Positions 36,901-48,350 of a DNA stretch of 64,000 nt are shown here, piece after piece. Made by a program: the position numbers and the translations under genes. Source of the stretch: Ottelia alismoides (Eukaryota > Streptophyta > Magnoliopsida > Alismatales > Hydrocharitaceae); the NCBI GenBank assembly GCA_037367405.1, contig JAZKJV010002327.1, positions 62,001 through 126,000 of the forward strand. The letters run 5' to 3'. Numbering within the stretch: position 1 is the first letter of the stretch; every line of letters begins with the position of its first letter. A model generated the notes under the pieces. It saw only the letters and a list, made by a program, of their open reading frames with translations, did not search any database and was not told where the DNA came from.

Positions 36901-37250
36901 CTGTGACCTAGATATTAGAATACACTCATTGTTTATTTCTAAATGTTGGAAATAAACATGAATTCTGAGATAGAACTATCATAAAGAGTTATGATGGATA
37001 TATTTCAGATAGTAATCTAAAATCTGGTGGACTCCACTAAATTAGAAAAATTAATGAATGGTTCATTAATATTTCTAAATACTGAATTAAAACCTCTGTA
37101 AGATCAATAGGAGGATGAAGATCGTTTGACAATGATCTAGCATCGAGCCTTGGACATTTGTTTATTGATTTGATCAATAGACTAGTAAGAGATGAAACTT
37201 TAGAATGTCTAAAATTTCAAAAGTTACATACTTATGAATATTGTATTCAA
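33960..37250 (+). other. Interior of copia C without coding capacity (gag region replaced or lost)
   Basis: About 3.3 kb of mainly AT-rich sequence with stops in all frames, plus two GC-richer patches (34,915-35,040 and 35,300-35,620) sharing no recognisable domain. A gag with zinc knuckle is expected here and is not seen. The patches both contain GGTCCnnC and GGG-rich words but are not clear copies of each other. Confidence 0.6.
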
Positions 37251-39430
37251 AGTAAAAATGTCCAATACACCCTTCTTCGGGAATGGTGTAAGATGCCAAG
37301 GTATTCAGGATCTCATACATATTGATGTATGCGGATCATCTATATCATAGTAAACATTGTGGATATGTGATATCTATTGATGATTATGTATGATATGAGA
37401 TTTCTTCTCTTCATCTAAGAAACCTTTGAAATGTTCAAAGATTTCATTAATTTTGGTTTAGAACCAAAGTTTGAAGGAAGATAAAATGAATTTGATCTAA
37501 TCTAGGTAGCAAGTACCTACTAGATAAATTCGAAGAATACCTTATGGAGATATGAATATCATTTCTATCTCAATCCTCCTAACACACCTTAACTCAAAAG
37601 AGTTATAGGTAGATACAATTGGATCATGTGTGACATGATCTTATCAATGTTGAATTTTAGCATAATTATCCCTTAGTTTCCAGGTATATATGTGTAGTAG
37701 AGACTACAATGTATATCCTTAATAAGGTTCCATGTATGTTGGAATCTAGCACTTGAGAGTGTTGCTTCATTAGGAAAATAAAGGATGGTATTGGATACCT
37801 ACTTTATGACCTTGAGATTCTTAAAATATCTCATCTCCGAGAATGTGATTCTTAGAGGTTGAGACTCTTGAGAATCAAGATGAAAATGAAGTGTAGGAAC
37901 TCATTTATAATGAGACTCCTGAAATTGGAAACTAAAAGGACAATTAAAGATGAAACATTAATACCTCTTCAAATGAGTTTGAGGATGGATTCCATGTGTT
38001 AGAGAAATCTGACAATGATCGAAGTTCATGTGATGAAGTTTCTGAAGATCATAGCATGGATAGATGGATAGCAATAAAAGTCTAATGTAGACTTCATATA
38101 CAAGTGTTGTATATGGACCCTCGAGGATCCACCTATATGGGTAAGACCTGTAAAGGTGTAAATGGATCTTCAAGAGACAGGGAACCTGATGAGAAGGTAA
38201 AGATCTTCAAAGCACGGTTCGTAGCCATAAGCTACACACTGGAAGAGAAGACATTGCTTGCAATGAGACTTGCTCTTCGGTGACCATGCTTAAAACCGTC
38301 AGAATATTGCTAACCTTAGCTACACAACTTGACTATTGCATCTTCAAGATGTAAGTCAATATTGCATTCCTCTACGAATACCTCTTTGAGGATATTCACA
38401 TGAAGTAGCCCCAGGGCTTCATGGTTAAGGAAAGCAAGGTGTGCAAGCTAAGGAATCCATCTATGAACTCAGATAAGCTTCTTAAAGTTGGATCATAAGA
38501 TTTGATGAAATTATAAATGATTTCAGATAGAATCTTGATGAACCATATGAAGCTTAGTGGGAGTGCTTTTGTGTTCATCGTGCTAAATGTAGATGATATC
38601 CTAATCATTTGAAAATGATATAAGGATAATAATTAGTGTTTTATAATCTGGTTGTTCCATAACTTGAAATATGATTTCAAAGATGCCTCTCAGATCTTAG
38701 TTCTGAAGTAGTTCAAAAGCAAAGAGAAGAGGATAATGGGACTGTCACATTTATAGTACATCTTGGACATATTCCATTTTATGGAAAATTCCAGTAATGG
38801 CTTCCATCCCTTAAGATATGGTACTGACCTATCTAAAGGGATAGCACCTCAAAGAGTTGAGGAAGTGAATGCTAGAACTACTTGCCTTTGGGCATCAGTT
38901 CTGAGAAGTCGGGTGTATGCTAGATGTGTACAAAAGCCAGATGGCTGCCATGCAGTGGGAGTAGTAAACTGTTACTAATCCTACTATGGAAATAAAACAC
39001 TTGGTTGCAGTAACAACAAAATCTTCATAGATGACAAGATTTTTGAGATAGTGATCTCAGAGTCTTATCTTCAAAAACTTAAGACTTTATAGATAGAGAT
39101 CTAAAAGGTCTTAACTGTGGATACCTTAAGAGATAGTGATCTCCAGGAATAAGGATATTCTGATAAGGATTATGGAAATACTGTTTATGATAATTGTTAA
39201 GCTGTAGTGTCAAAGACACTGTAACTAACTAGATTGAGTATTGGTTGCATAAGATGCAACATTCGCATTGGATGTGAGCACCGTTACTGGGGATATGCAT
39301 GTACCGTAAAAGGACTTGGCGTAGTCTCGCGGGAACAGAGTGACTGATCAGCTTACCTAGCTATTTTCCAAATAGTCTATGATTGTCACATGAGTGCGGG
39401 TTTAAATGATTAGCCCATTAATGGCTCTTT
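37251..39430 (+). pseudogene. Decayed copia pol of element C
   Basis: Plus-strand remnants are in copia order. An integrase piece lies near 37,355-37,460. RT pieces lie at 38,290-38,640, including a form of the motif before the active site (GFMVKESKVCKL) at about 38,416-38,452, and the active site itself, here NVDDIL instead of YVDDxL, at about 38,585-38,603. The RT-RNase H linker lies at 38,795-38,975 (LRYGTDLSKG). Stops and frameshifts occur every few dozen codons. The decay is far greater than the LTR divergence, so it predates this insertion. Confidence 0.75.
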
Positions 39431-39445
39431 GGGCTAGTGGGAGAT
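39431..39445 (+). other. Polypurine tract of copia C
   Basis: GGGCTAGTGGGAGAT lies immediately before the right LTR. Its position and purine content fit the second-strand primer, and GTGGGAGA is common at this place in plant copia elements. Confidence 0.75.
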
Positions 39446-41943
39446 TGTTGGAAATGCGAGCCCACGGCGGGCCATTATGCAATAAATGTTATTGCACATA
39501 TCATTCCCTGATCTGAAATGAAGAATGAATAATTTGTATAATAGGTCCCTTAGTACAATTAGGGTTATGTACCATGGCCATCTTAATAATCATACAGCTG
39601 TTGATTCAACTATTGAATCATAGAGGCTGGTGCTTGGATGAATATCAAAAGAGTTAGATTGAGGACTCATCAAGCACCGTCAAATGATTGTTAAGAGATG
39701 ATCTCCAGCCTGAGTAGGAGATGGCAATCCTTATCTCTGAAGGCTGATATCTGACCGACCTCTTGATGCAGGTCCTCTGCATAGGAATAGAGATTCGGAG
39801 GTGTCAGATTAGTTAGGTCAAAGAGTTGACTTAACGAGATCGAGATAACCAAAGTCCTATATCATATGCTGTCATGATATAGGCACGCATCCTTTGACCG
39901 GAGACAGATGTGTTGCTATATGTCCAAGTATGTACATTTGGCAGACCAATAGGTTGATGACCTAATCAAGGTCTATACACCGGCGCGCTGGTGTGCATAT
40001 AAGGGCATATGAGTAATACGATCTCTCAAAGGGATCATACAGGTTCAGTCACTGAACCGGAAGACATGAGCTCACTCATGAGATATTGGGAAGAATCAAA
40101 TTCCATGCGCATGGTCGTCTCGCTTTGGAAGCTTGACTGAATTTGTAGGTTTGATATATACTTTTAGTATATGATCAAGACCTAGGTATGATGTACACTT
40201 TTGGAAAGTGTATGATCGATACCAACTCCCAATGATCGAATGAGAAACTTACTGATAAAACCATGAAGTAGACAGTATAAAGTTGATCTGATACTTCGGG
40301 TTTAGTCTAAGTCTTCCAGTATGCAGGATGTACAGGTATTGGGAATACCTGAGGGTGATTTGATCATAAACGATTGTATAACCATGACGCTTCCATTCCT
40401 AGGGAGTGATGAAACGGGTATGGATTTTAGTGACTCCTCTCAGTAGAGAAGTGATCTGATCTTGGTCCAAGTGTTGGACATTGATCTGAATGTGATTCAG
40501 ATACAATGAGAAGATTAGATTTACGGTCTTGATTTAATCAAGCATCTATGGGAGGCCCGCGATCTGGATTTGAGATATGATCTCAATATCCATGTCACTA
40601 TACGTGGAACAATACAATCGCCCTGTCCTTATCTCCAAGTATCTGAGGAGAAATAGCATTGTTCTTAAATGGTTTAAGAACAATTCCATAAGATCTAAGC
40701 AAAGAGAATTTGATAATTAAAAGTGTTTTAATTATCATGATGTATGAGAAATTATCCAATATGATTAAATGTGATTTAATTAGTTTGGATAAGAATAATG
40801 TGGATAGAGATATCCAAATTATTTATAATATATTATAAATGTGATTTATAATGTATTAGAGAGAGTTAATTATAATTTATATATGTTGATTAATTATGAT
40901 GTGTATTGGATACACATTGTGTAATTAATTAACAATATGAATTACATGATGTTTTGGGTTGTGAATATGATTCACAATTTTTCCATGGCAAGATTGCAAT
41001 TTTCTCAAAGATAATTGTGAATTATTTTTTTGAGAAATAAAACCCAAATTATTTTGTTGCAAATAAATAAAGAGAGATTACATGGAGATTGCAATCTCCA
41101 TGCAATCCAAGGTGGACGGCACACCACTCCTAATTGGAGTGGGTGTGCGCCTACATGGAAGGCACATGGAGATGAAATCTCCATGTGTCTTCTCTCCTTA
41201 TTTGTTGGGTTAATTTAGGAGCAAATTATATTTGATTTTATCAAATATATTTTGACCTAAATTTGTTGCTTTTGACAACAACAATCTCAGCCATTGGATG
41301 AACATAAATCAATCTCATCCATTGATTTTATGTGTCCCATGGATTGAGATCCATGGATCCCAAAACCCTATAAATAGAGAGGCATACTTGGCTCTCTCTT
41401 TAGACATACTATTGTAGCACAAACTCTCTCTCTCTTTCTCATATACACGACATCCCTTCTCTCCCTCTCTTCTTGGTGGCCGTCCACCTTGGTGGAGGCT
41501 AACGTCGACGCCCGCGCCATCGTGCTGCCGCTTCGACTCTCTGCGGTTCTTTGTCTTCTTGGAGTGCTTCACTCACGAAGGAGACGTTTGATCTCGTGCG
41601 ACGAGATCAGGAGCAACCGCGCTTGGATCAACTTGGATTGTGAGGACACCGCGACTCATCTCCGCGCTCGCAAGCCGTTACTCCGACGATCGGACTTGAG
41701 ACAGGAGGTCTCTTTTCGTAGAGACTCGATCAACCACGCTTCAAGAGGTATTGCATTATACTTGATGTGGTTATAGATGAAACGATTTGAGAATGGTTCT
41801 CGGATCATGTGGTTTCATCGGTTTAAAAAAAAAATTTAAAATTCTGCTGCTCCGAACAACTAGTACGACTAGTCGTTCTTCGTCGTATTTGATACGACGA
41901 TCACGCTTCCGTGATGCGCTTGAGGATTTCTCCATATCCTTCA
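39446..41943 (+). mobile_element. 3' LTR of copia C (2,498 bp)
   Basis: Same length as the left LTR and constant offset of 7,999 bases along its whole length, so there are no net indels. Substitutions I could see include A/G at 39,470, C/T near 40,287, A/C near 40,815, two around 41,366-41,408, a cluster near 41,497-41,500, and C/T near 41,845 and 41,889. TATA at 41,367-41,377. Confidence 0.95.
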
Positions 41944-41956
41944 TTCTTTGCATGCA

Positions 41957-42890
41957 GGAGTTCCAACAGGGAGCAGCAGATGCTGGAATCACAGCAGCAA
42001 CTCTGGCTACCTTCTGTTGCAGAGAAGAGGAGAATTCTAAGGCCTTGGTCAGCAAGTATTGCCTGGAGGAGTTGCTTCTAGGGATGAGCCCGATATCCGA
42101 CCTGGCCCAGTGCCCGGTCCAACAAAGCCCACCCTCGGCCTGAGCCCGCAATGTAAATGGGGCGGGCTTGGGCTTTGTTTTTGGCCCAAATACCATTTCG
42201 GGTCGGGTTCGGGCTTAGCTCGGACCCGAGCCCGAAGCCCGTGGGCCGGCCCGAGCATTGGCCCGATCCAAGCCTGATTTTTTTTATTGGGTTGCAAAAG
42301 CTTGTACAAATATTGACACTACTTTTTTTATTGGGTTTCAAAGCTAAACAATAATCAAATTCAATGACTAATGTTGGGTCTTGTATGTACACAAGTCGAT
42401 CTCTCCCCTTCCCCCTCCACTCAATGCCCCTCTACCTCCATTAATTATATGTTCTTTGCATAACAATAACGAATTAAATTATTAAACTAATTTTCATTAT
42501 GAGTGGTAAACATTATGGAATAATTTTACTGCAAAATTACACTTTCAAATTTATATTGGGGTTAGAATTCTAATAGAGAAACAAAACATAAAACTAATCT
42601 TCAATGACACAATTTTAGTTGAGATATTAGAATTGTGGATTTTTTTAAAACAGAGGGCTGACCCGACCCGGCCCGACTCATGTACTATCGGGCCGGGTTC
42701 AGGCTTGGACCACAATCAAAGAATTTTGGTGGGCTTAGGCCCGATCGGAAGGCCCACTAAATGATACCGGGCTCAGGCTGGGCTGGGTTGAGCCCAACCC
42801 GACCTGGCCCGATGCTCATCCCTAGGTGCTACTGAAATTTGCAGAATCGACGGCAGCAGATTGGAGAGGGTGAGGCTTTCATACAGCTAG
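41957..42890 (+). pseudogene. Possible last exon of a host gene, split by a hAT element
   Basis: After TTCTTTGCATGCAG (acceptor-like, ending at 41,956) an open plus-strand frame reads AADAGITAATLATFCCREEE and continues to KYCLEELL at 42,078, where the hAT element begins. Beyond the hAT (42,833 on), depending on which target-duplication copy is dropped, the frame stays open for about a dozen codons to a stop near 42,870. The codons look protein-like. Copia C inserted just upstream, in what would be the intron. I do not recognise the protein, and the upstream exons were not found. It may instead be part of an old repeat. Confidence 0.35.
42079..42824. mobile_element. Non-autonomous hAT element (746 bp)
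   Basis: Perfect 11-bp terminal inverted repeats TAGGGATGAGC and GCTCATCCCTA. The flanks GTTGCTTC and GGTGCTAC agree at 6 of 8 positions, a decayed 8-bp hAT target duplication. GC-rich subterminal parts with repeated GGGCCCG, GGCCCGA and GGGCTT words flank an AT-rich centre. There is no transposase. ORFs across it come from the GC-rich words. Confidence 0.85.
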
Positions 42891-42918
42891 AATTTGGAAG
42901 AAAAGAGGGGATCTTGGT

Positions 42919-42942
42919 GATATATATATATATATATATATA
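42919..42942. repeat. TA microsatellite
   Basis: A pure (TA)n tract of about 23 bases; a (CA)n tract follows at about 43,052-43,068. Confidence 0.9.
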
Positions 42943-43045
42943 AGGGAAGGAGTGTATTGGTTACTTGCCAAATGGAGGAAGGAATCAAACTAAGTGGCCA
43001 AGAAAGAGAGGGAAAAAATAGCTAAACTGTGCACTGTGCACAGCC

Positions 43046-43571
43046 TGTAATAACACACACACACACACATATATTTAAAACCCATTTATTCTTCTTTTAT
43101 TTGAGATATTAAAAGTCATCCGAATGCATACCTTTAGGGTCGAATTTCGACGTGCTATATCTCGATTTGATCGTCTCTGAACGACAATCAATATGAGTAT
43201 GATATTGATATATTTTCGATCGGATTTTGAATGCCCAGAAATTTTCAAGATACGATTTCGATTTAGGGTTAAATTTTGTGATTTAAAAATACCAAACAAC
43301 TTCCGATCGATGAACGGTCAATTCCTTGGTCTTGCTTTGTCGAATCGGATCTCATGGCGGTCTCAGTTCATTTTGCGGTTTCTGAATTTATGTCGTGACT
43401 TTTTCGGATATATATTTTGATGCGATCGATTTTTGATCGTTTTCGCCCAAATGACTTTTGATTCACAAACAATTGATAGATTTAAGTCATCTAATACTGA
43501 CTAATAATTTTATTGAGTTAAACGGACCCTAATCGGGTCGAGTTTGGTTTTGGTTGAAATTCGGATGTTAC
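43046..43571 (-). mobile_element. Putative 3' LTR of the gypsy element
   Basis: In the minus direction the pol end is followed by GAGGACGAAACTCCCTTTGAG (last bases part of a purine-rich tract) and then TGTAACATCCGAATTTC at 43,571, a typical start of chromovirus LTRs. The other edge is placed at TGTAATAAC (43,046) because it gives a TGTAA/TTACA inverted end. No matching LTR was found on the gag side, so this edge is provisional. Confidence 0.45.
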
Positions 43572-46500
43572 AAATATAAAAACCTCAAAGGGAGTTTCGT
43601 CCTCGAGACTGGAGTCAAGGTCATTAATTGTCTTGTTTGGATTTCATTCGTCCATAAAATCTCAAAGGGTTTTGAACCCATAAAAAACTCAAAAGGAAAA
43701 TAAGTAATATATTTTAACATATATCTTATTACAAAAGCTTGTTTTGATTATTACCTCAGCAAAGCTGCTGGTATCGTGCCCTTATGTCAGCTTCGGTCTC
43801 CCACGTCGCCTCTTCGATGCCGTGTTAGTGCAACAACACCTTGACCAATGGAATCTCTTTACTATGAAGCTTCTTCACAGCATGGCAAGTATTTGTACTG
43901 ACCTCTCCTCATATGTCAAATCAGGCTCTACATCTAAATTCTCGTAACTGATGATGTGTTGAGGGTCGTGCACATACTTCCTCGAGTTGGATACATGAAA
44001 TACATTATGGATCACTAAAAGATGTGGATGAAGGGTTACTCGGTAAGCCCCCTTCCCCACTCTAGCCAAAATCTCGAAGAACCAACATATCGTGGTGCTA
44101 ACTTGCCACGAACGCGAAATCTCTACATTCCCTCATGGGAGATACTCGAAGAAATACCCAATCTCCAACCTATAATTTATAGGAATGTCATTACTATGTG
44201 ATTAAGTTGAATATATATAACTCATAATTGAATGAATGAAGAGGAAATAATTGGATTACCTGAAACTCTAAGTTTCTTCTCCAATGGTATGCATAGCTTC
44301 TCTGGCGGTTTTGTACAGTCAGAAGCCTCCGTCTCACAAGATCAAAAAGTCTTGCAGTCTCCTCCAAGAGATCTACAGAATATTGAGCATGATTACCTAC
44401 CTCACGCCAACTGAGAGGTGCGAGGCATTTTCGCCCGTATAGAGCTTCGAATGGTGCCATGCCGATAATGGAATGATAGCTGTTGTTGTACATGAATTCA
44501 ACCAATGGCAGATGGTCCTTCCAGGACCCTTTCCACTCCAAAGTGCACGCGCGAAGCAAATCCTATAGTGTATATATGGTGTGCTCATTCTACCCATCGG
44601 TCTGTGGATGATATGCATAACTCATCTTCAGCTCTGTCTGTAGTGCTGACATGAAGTGATACCCATGGTACAAAGTAAACCTCGAATCCCTGTCAGACAC
44701 CACTTCTCGTGGTATACCATGTAGCCTAATGATATTTTGCACATAGAGCTTGGCTAATCTGGATGGAGTATAAGTCGTGTTGACAGGTATGAAATGGGCT
44801 GACTTGGTTAACCTATCAACAAGGACCCAAATGAAATTATTTCCACCTGGTGTCTTTGGAAAACTTATGATGAAATCCATAGAAATGCTCTCCCATTTCC
44901 ACTCGGGAATGGGGAGAGACTGCAGTAATCCTAGCGATCTCCTGTATTCGGCCTTGACCATCTGACAGGTCATGCACCTGCTGACATGTTGCGCCACATC
45001 GCACTTCATTCCATCCCACCAGAAATGTCGTCGCTGATCACGATACATCTTTGTGCTACCTGGATGAACAGATAACCGTGAACTGTGTACCTCATCGAGA
45101 ATATATCTGCGAAGTTGCTCTTCATTGAGTATAACGATCCATCCTATCTTCCATAAAATAGACTCGATCACAACAAATCATCAACCTCATCCTTGACGAC
45201 GAACATGTATCTATCTCGAATCCATGGATCTATCTTCTGGCCTTCTATGATGCGATCCCACAAATTATTGAATCGTGGAGGCACGGTAGTAGAAATGGAC
45301 GCACACTCCTGAGGATGCCAATCAGTCAATGATGCAAGCATATCCCATGTATATATCCAGTTTGTCGTACCCTCTACATGAGCTCTCCTGCTAAGTGTAT
45401 CAGCCACCATGTTTCCCTTATTGGGATGGTAAGAGATCGTGCAATCATAATCCTTCAATAGCTCGAGCCATTTGCATTACCTCATGTTCAGCTCCTTCTG
45501 ATCAAAGATGTACTTCAGGCTCTTGTGGTCTGTGAAAATCTGTAAATTCACTCCATAAAGATAGTGGCGCCAAATCTTCAAGGCAAAGACAACTACCGCC
45601 AACTCCAAGTCATGTGTGGGGTAGTTCCGCTCATGCAGTCTCAATTGTCGTGATGCGTATGCAATCACATGACCTCCCTACATCAATACTGCTCCTAGAC
45701 CTTCTCCAGATGCATCTATATAGACTGCATAATCATGAGTGCCTAAAGGAAGAGCAAGAATAGGTGTCGTAGTCAATATCTCCTTCAGTGTACTAAAGGC
45801 CTGCTCGCATGAATCTTTCCAAATGAATGGAACTCCCTTCTGCATCAATCGTGTCAAAGGGCAAACAATGCATGAAAATCCGTTGATAAAGCGTCTGTAA
45901 TATCCTACTAGCCCGAGGAAGCTTTGAATCTGTGTAACTGTCTTAGGCTACTCCTAAGACATGACTGCATCAATCTTTGCAGGATCAATTGCGATACCTG
46001 CTCCAAAAATGACATGCCATAAAAATGAGACATGGGATAACCAGAACTCACACTTGCTCAACTTGCATATAGCTTGTGCTCCCGTAATGTATCCAAGACA
46101 GTCCGTAGATCATTCGCATGATCCCATTCATTCCGTGAGTATATGAGCACATCATCAATGAACACCACCACAAATTTATTAAAATATGGACGGAAGATCC
46201 AGTTCATCATATCCATGAATGTTGCAGATGCATTGGTGAGCCCAAACGACATTACCACAAACTCATAGTATCCATAACGAGTCCTGAAAGCGATCTTCAG
46301 AATATCAGACTCTCGAATTCTCAGCTGATGATAGTCTGAACTAAGATCGATCTTTGAGAACACCGAAGATCCCTGGAGCTAGTCGAATAAATCATCGATA
46401 TGCGGCAGTGGATAACGGTTCTTCACCGGTCTCTTGTTCAGCTGCCTGTAATCAACGCATAACCTCATGGACCCATCCTTCTTCCTGATAAATAAAACCT

Positions 46501-47860
46501 GAGCACCCCAAGGTGAAGTGCTCGACCTAACGAATCCCACATCAAGTAACTCATGCAACTACACTTTCATCTCTCTCAACTTTGCAGGTGCCATGCAGTA
46601 AGGAGCCATCGAGATCGGTTATGAATCTGGTAGCAATGTGCTCTCGAATTCGATCTGTCTCTCAGGAGGTAAGCCTGGTAGTTCTTCAGGAAACACATCT
46701 GAATAATCTGATACTACTCTGATGTCCTATGCCATTGGCTCCTGATCAAATGCCTCTTGAACAAATGCAAGGTGTGAATCACAACCCTGATCAACAAGTC
46801 GTTGAGCTTGCAATACTAAAATGTACTCCATGTTGGAGTCATGTAAAGTACCCTCAAAAGTAAACTCGGATAAATCTGGAATCCTGAAGACAACTGTCTT
46901 CCTAAAGCAGTCAAAAAGAGCATGATGAGCTGATAACCAATCCATACCTAAAATCAAGTCGAGCTCATCAAGCTGTAGAAGTAGACAATCTGCGATCATA
47001 TCGTGACCGCCAATCAGTACGGGCAAGTGCCTGACTATCAGGGAAATAACGAACAACTGGCCACCTGGCCCTCGGATGTGATATGGAGAAGATAGAATCT
47101 CTGCAACTCTACCTAAAGAAGCTAGTAGCCTCGAAGCAACAAAAGAATGTGTCTCAGCAGAATCAAATAGAACATGGAAAGGTCGGTACAAGACTGAGAC
47201 CATACCTTTCACCACAGTAGCTGATGAACGTGCTTGCTCCTCAATAACTGCATGAAACTGACCCTGTCTGGATAGTGTTGTACTGGATCATGCCACACTC
47301 TGCATCTGTCTTTGCTGCTGTCGCTTGAAGTTGGAGTTCCTGCCATGGAAACTCCCTGAGCGATGTGCCTGAGGCTGCGACTGTGAAGGCTATGGTTGAG
47401 GCTCACCAGATCTCTAGGGACACTGAAGTTGGTAATGTCCCCACTCATGTCATAAGTAACAACGAACTGGCCGGGTAGGTGGAGTGGTCGTGTTTGTGCT
47501 CCAGGATGGTCCTGTTGGAGGTCTGTCTGCTCGTTGCGACCCAGATGGATGAGCGGAATCTGTGCCACGTCCGGTAAGTGCTCCTCCTAAAGTGGTCAAT
47601 AGAGATGAGCGAGCACTGCCAGAGAATGTCGAACCTGTAGGTCGGAACCGTATGGCTGACCTCTGCTGCTGAAACAGTCGACAAATCAGCCCAAAAGATC
47701 GTCGCGGTCTATGTGCTGCTCCAGGTGAGCTCCCGAATCGTCGCTCTCAGATATCCTCGAACTTCTCCACTACATCAGTAGCCTCGGAGATAGAAGTGAT
47801 GTATAATTCAGCCAACTTCACCAGCACCTCCTATCACATTCCTCTAATGAACTTTTCCAG
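43572..47860 (-). pseudogene. Ty3-gypsy (chromovirus, Tekay/Del-like) pol, decayed
   Basis: Minus-strand domains in order. A zinc knuckle lies at about 47,415-47,460, with a stop in place of its second Cys. The protease is at 46,727-47,215 (LFDSAETHSF where LFDSGATHSF is usual, so the catalytic loop is altered). The RT is at about 46,058-46,560, with [13 protein letters not shown]. RNase H is at 45,477-45,680 ([19 protein letters not shown]). The integrase is at 44,194-45,171, with HHCC finger residues (HVSRCMTC), VDRLTKSAHF, SDRDSRF and YHPQTDG. The C-terminal, chromodomain-like end is at 43,750-44,070 (HNVFHVSNSRKY, then EATWETEAD). Each piece is separated by stops or frameshifts. The integrase C-terminus and order place it among plant chromoviruses. 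Confidence 0.9.
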
Positions 47861-48350
47861 ATTCTCATCTGGAAATACGTCTGCTGTTGGTGTATGATGA
47901 GACAGCTCGATGTATCTGACAAAATAGTCTCTAGCTGTCATATGTCCCTGACGAAGCTCTGCAAAAAGTCGGCGCTTTGACTCTTTCCACTTCGCAGAAA
48001 AGAAGTGGGACCTGAATCATGTCTCAAAATCATCCCATGTAGGCTCTCGACCTAACTTAGAAACTATAGGATTCCACCATATCTTAGTAAAGTCTGTAAG
48101 TGAGTACTCCATGAAAGATATCCACGTGTCTCGTGGCACGCGAATCATCCTCAGTACCTTCATCACCCTCTTGATCCACTACTCAGCAACATCTGATGTA
48201 CCGGTACCCTTGAACAAGGGTATATTGGCCCACTGGTACGATGTGAAGACCGACTGATGATATGGATGGTAGAGTACTCATGTGCATACTCGTCTGCAAA
48301 ATCTACTGGGTCCTGCTCCCTGTAATAGTCTCCATCATCTGCTTCATGCT
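47861..48350 (-). pseudogene. Gypsy gag, main part (left of solo LTR 1)
   Basis: The minus strand encodes the conserved retrotransposon gag core, with pieces such as WWNPIVSKLGREPTWDDFE and FFSAKWKESKRRLFAELRQG, then MTARDYFVRYIELSHHTP. Several stops interrupt it. The gag is cut at 48,350 by solo LTR 1 and resumes at 51,658. Confidence 0.88.

Larger units (their letters stand above)
31447..41943 (+). mobile_element. Copia element C, complete, 10,497 bp, long LTRs, non-autonomous
   Basis: LTRs 31,447-33,944 and 39,446-41,943 are both 2,498 bp. The target duplication TTCTT is exact (31,442-31,446 and 41,944-41,948). The tRNA-Met primer site follows the left LTR and a purine-rich tract precedes the right LTR. 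By eye the LTRs differ at about 12 positions (near 0.5%), so insertion was very recent. The 5.5-kb interior has no long ORF; only decayed copia integrase and RT remnants are visible. The element must have been moved by proteins from another copy. Confidence 0.95.

Noticed and set aside
42078..42392. ORFs across the hAT element
   Set aside because: They are made of repeated GGGCC/GGCCCG subterminal words.
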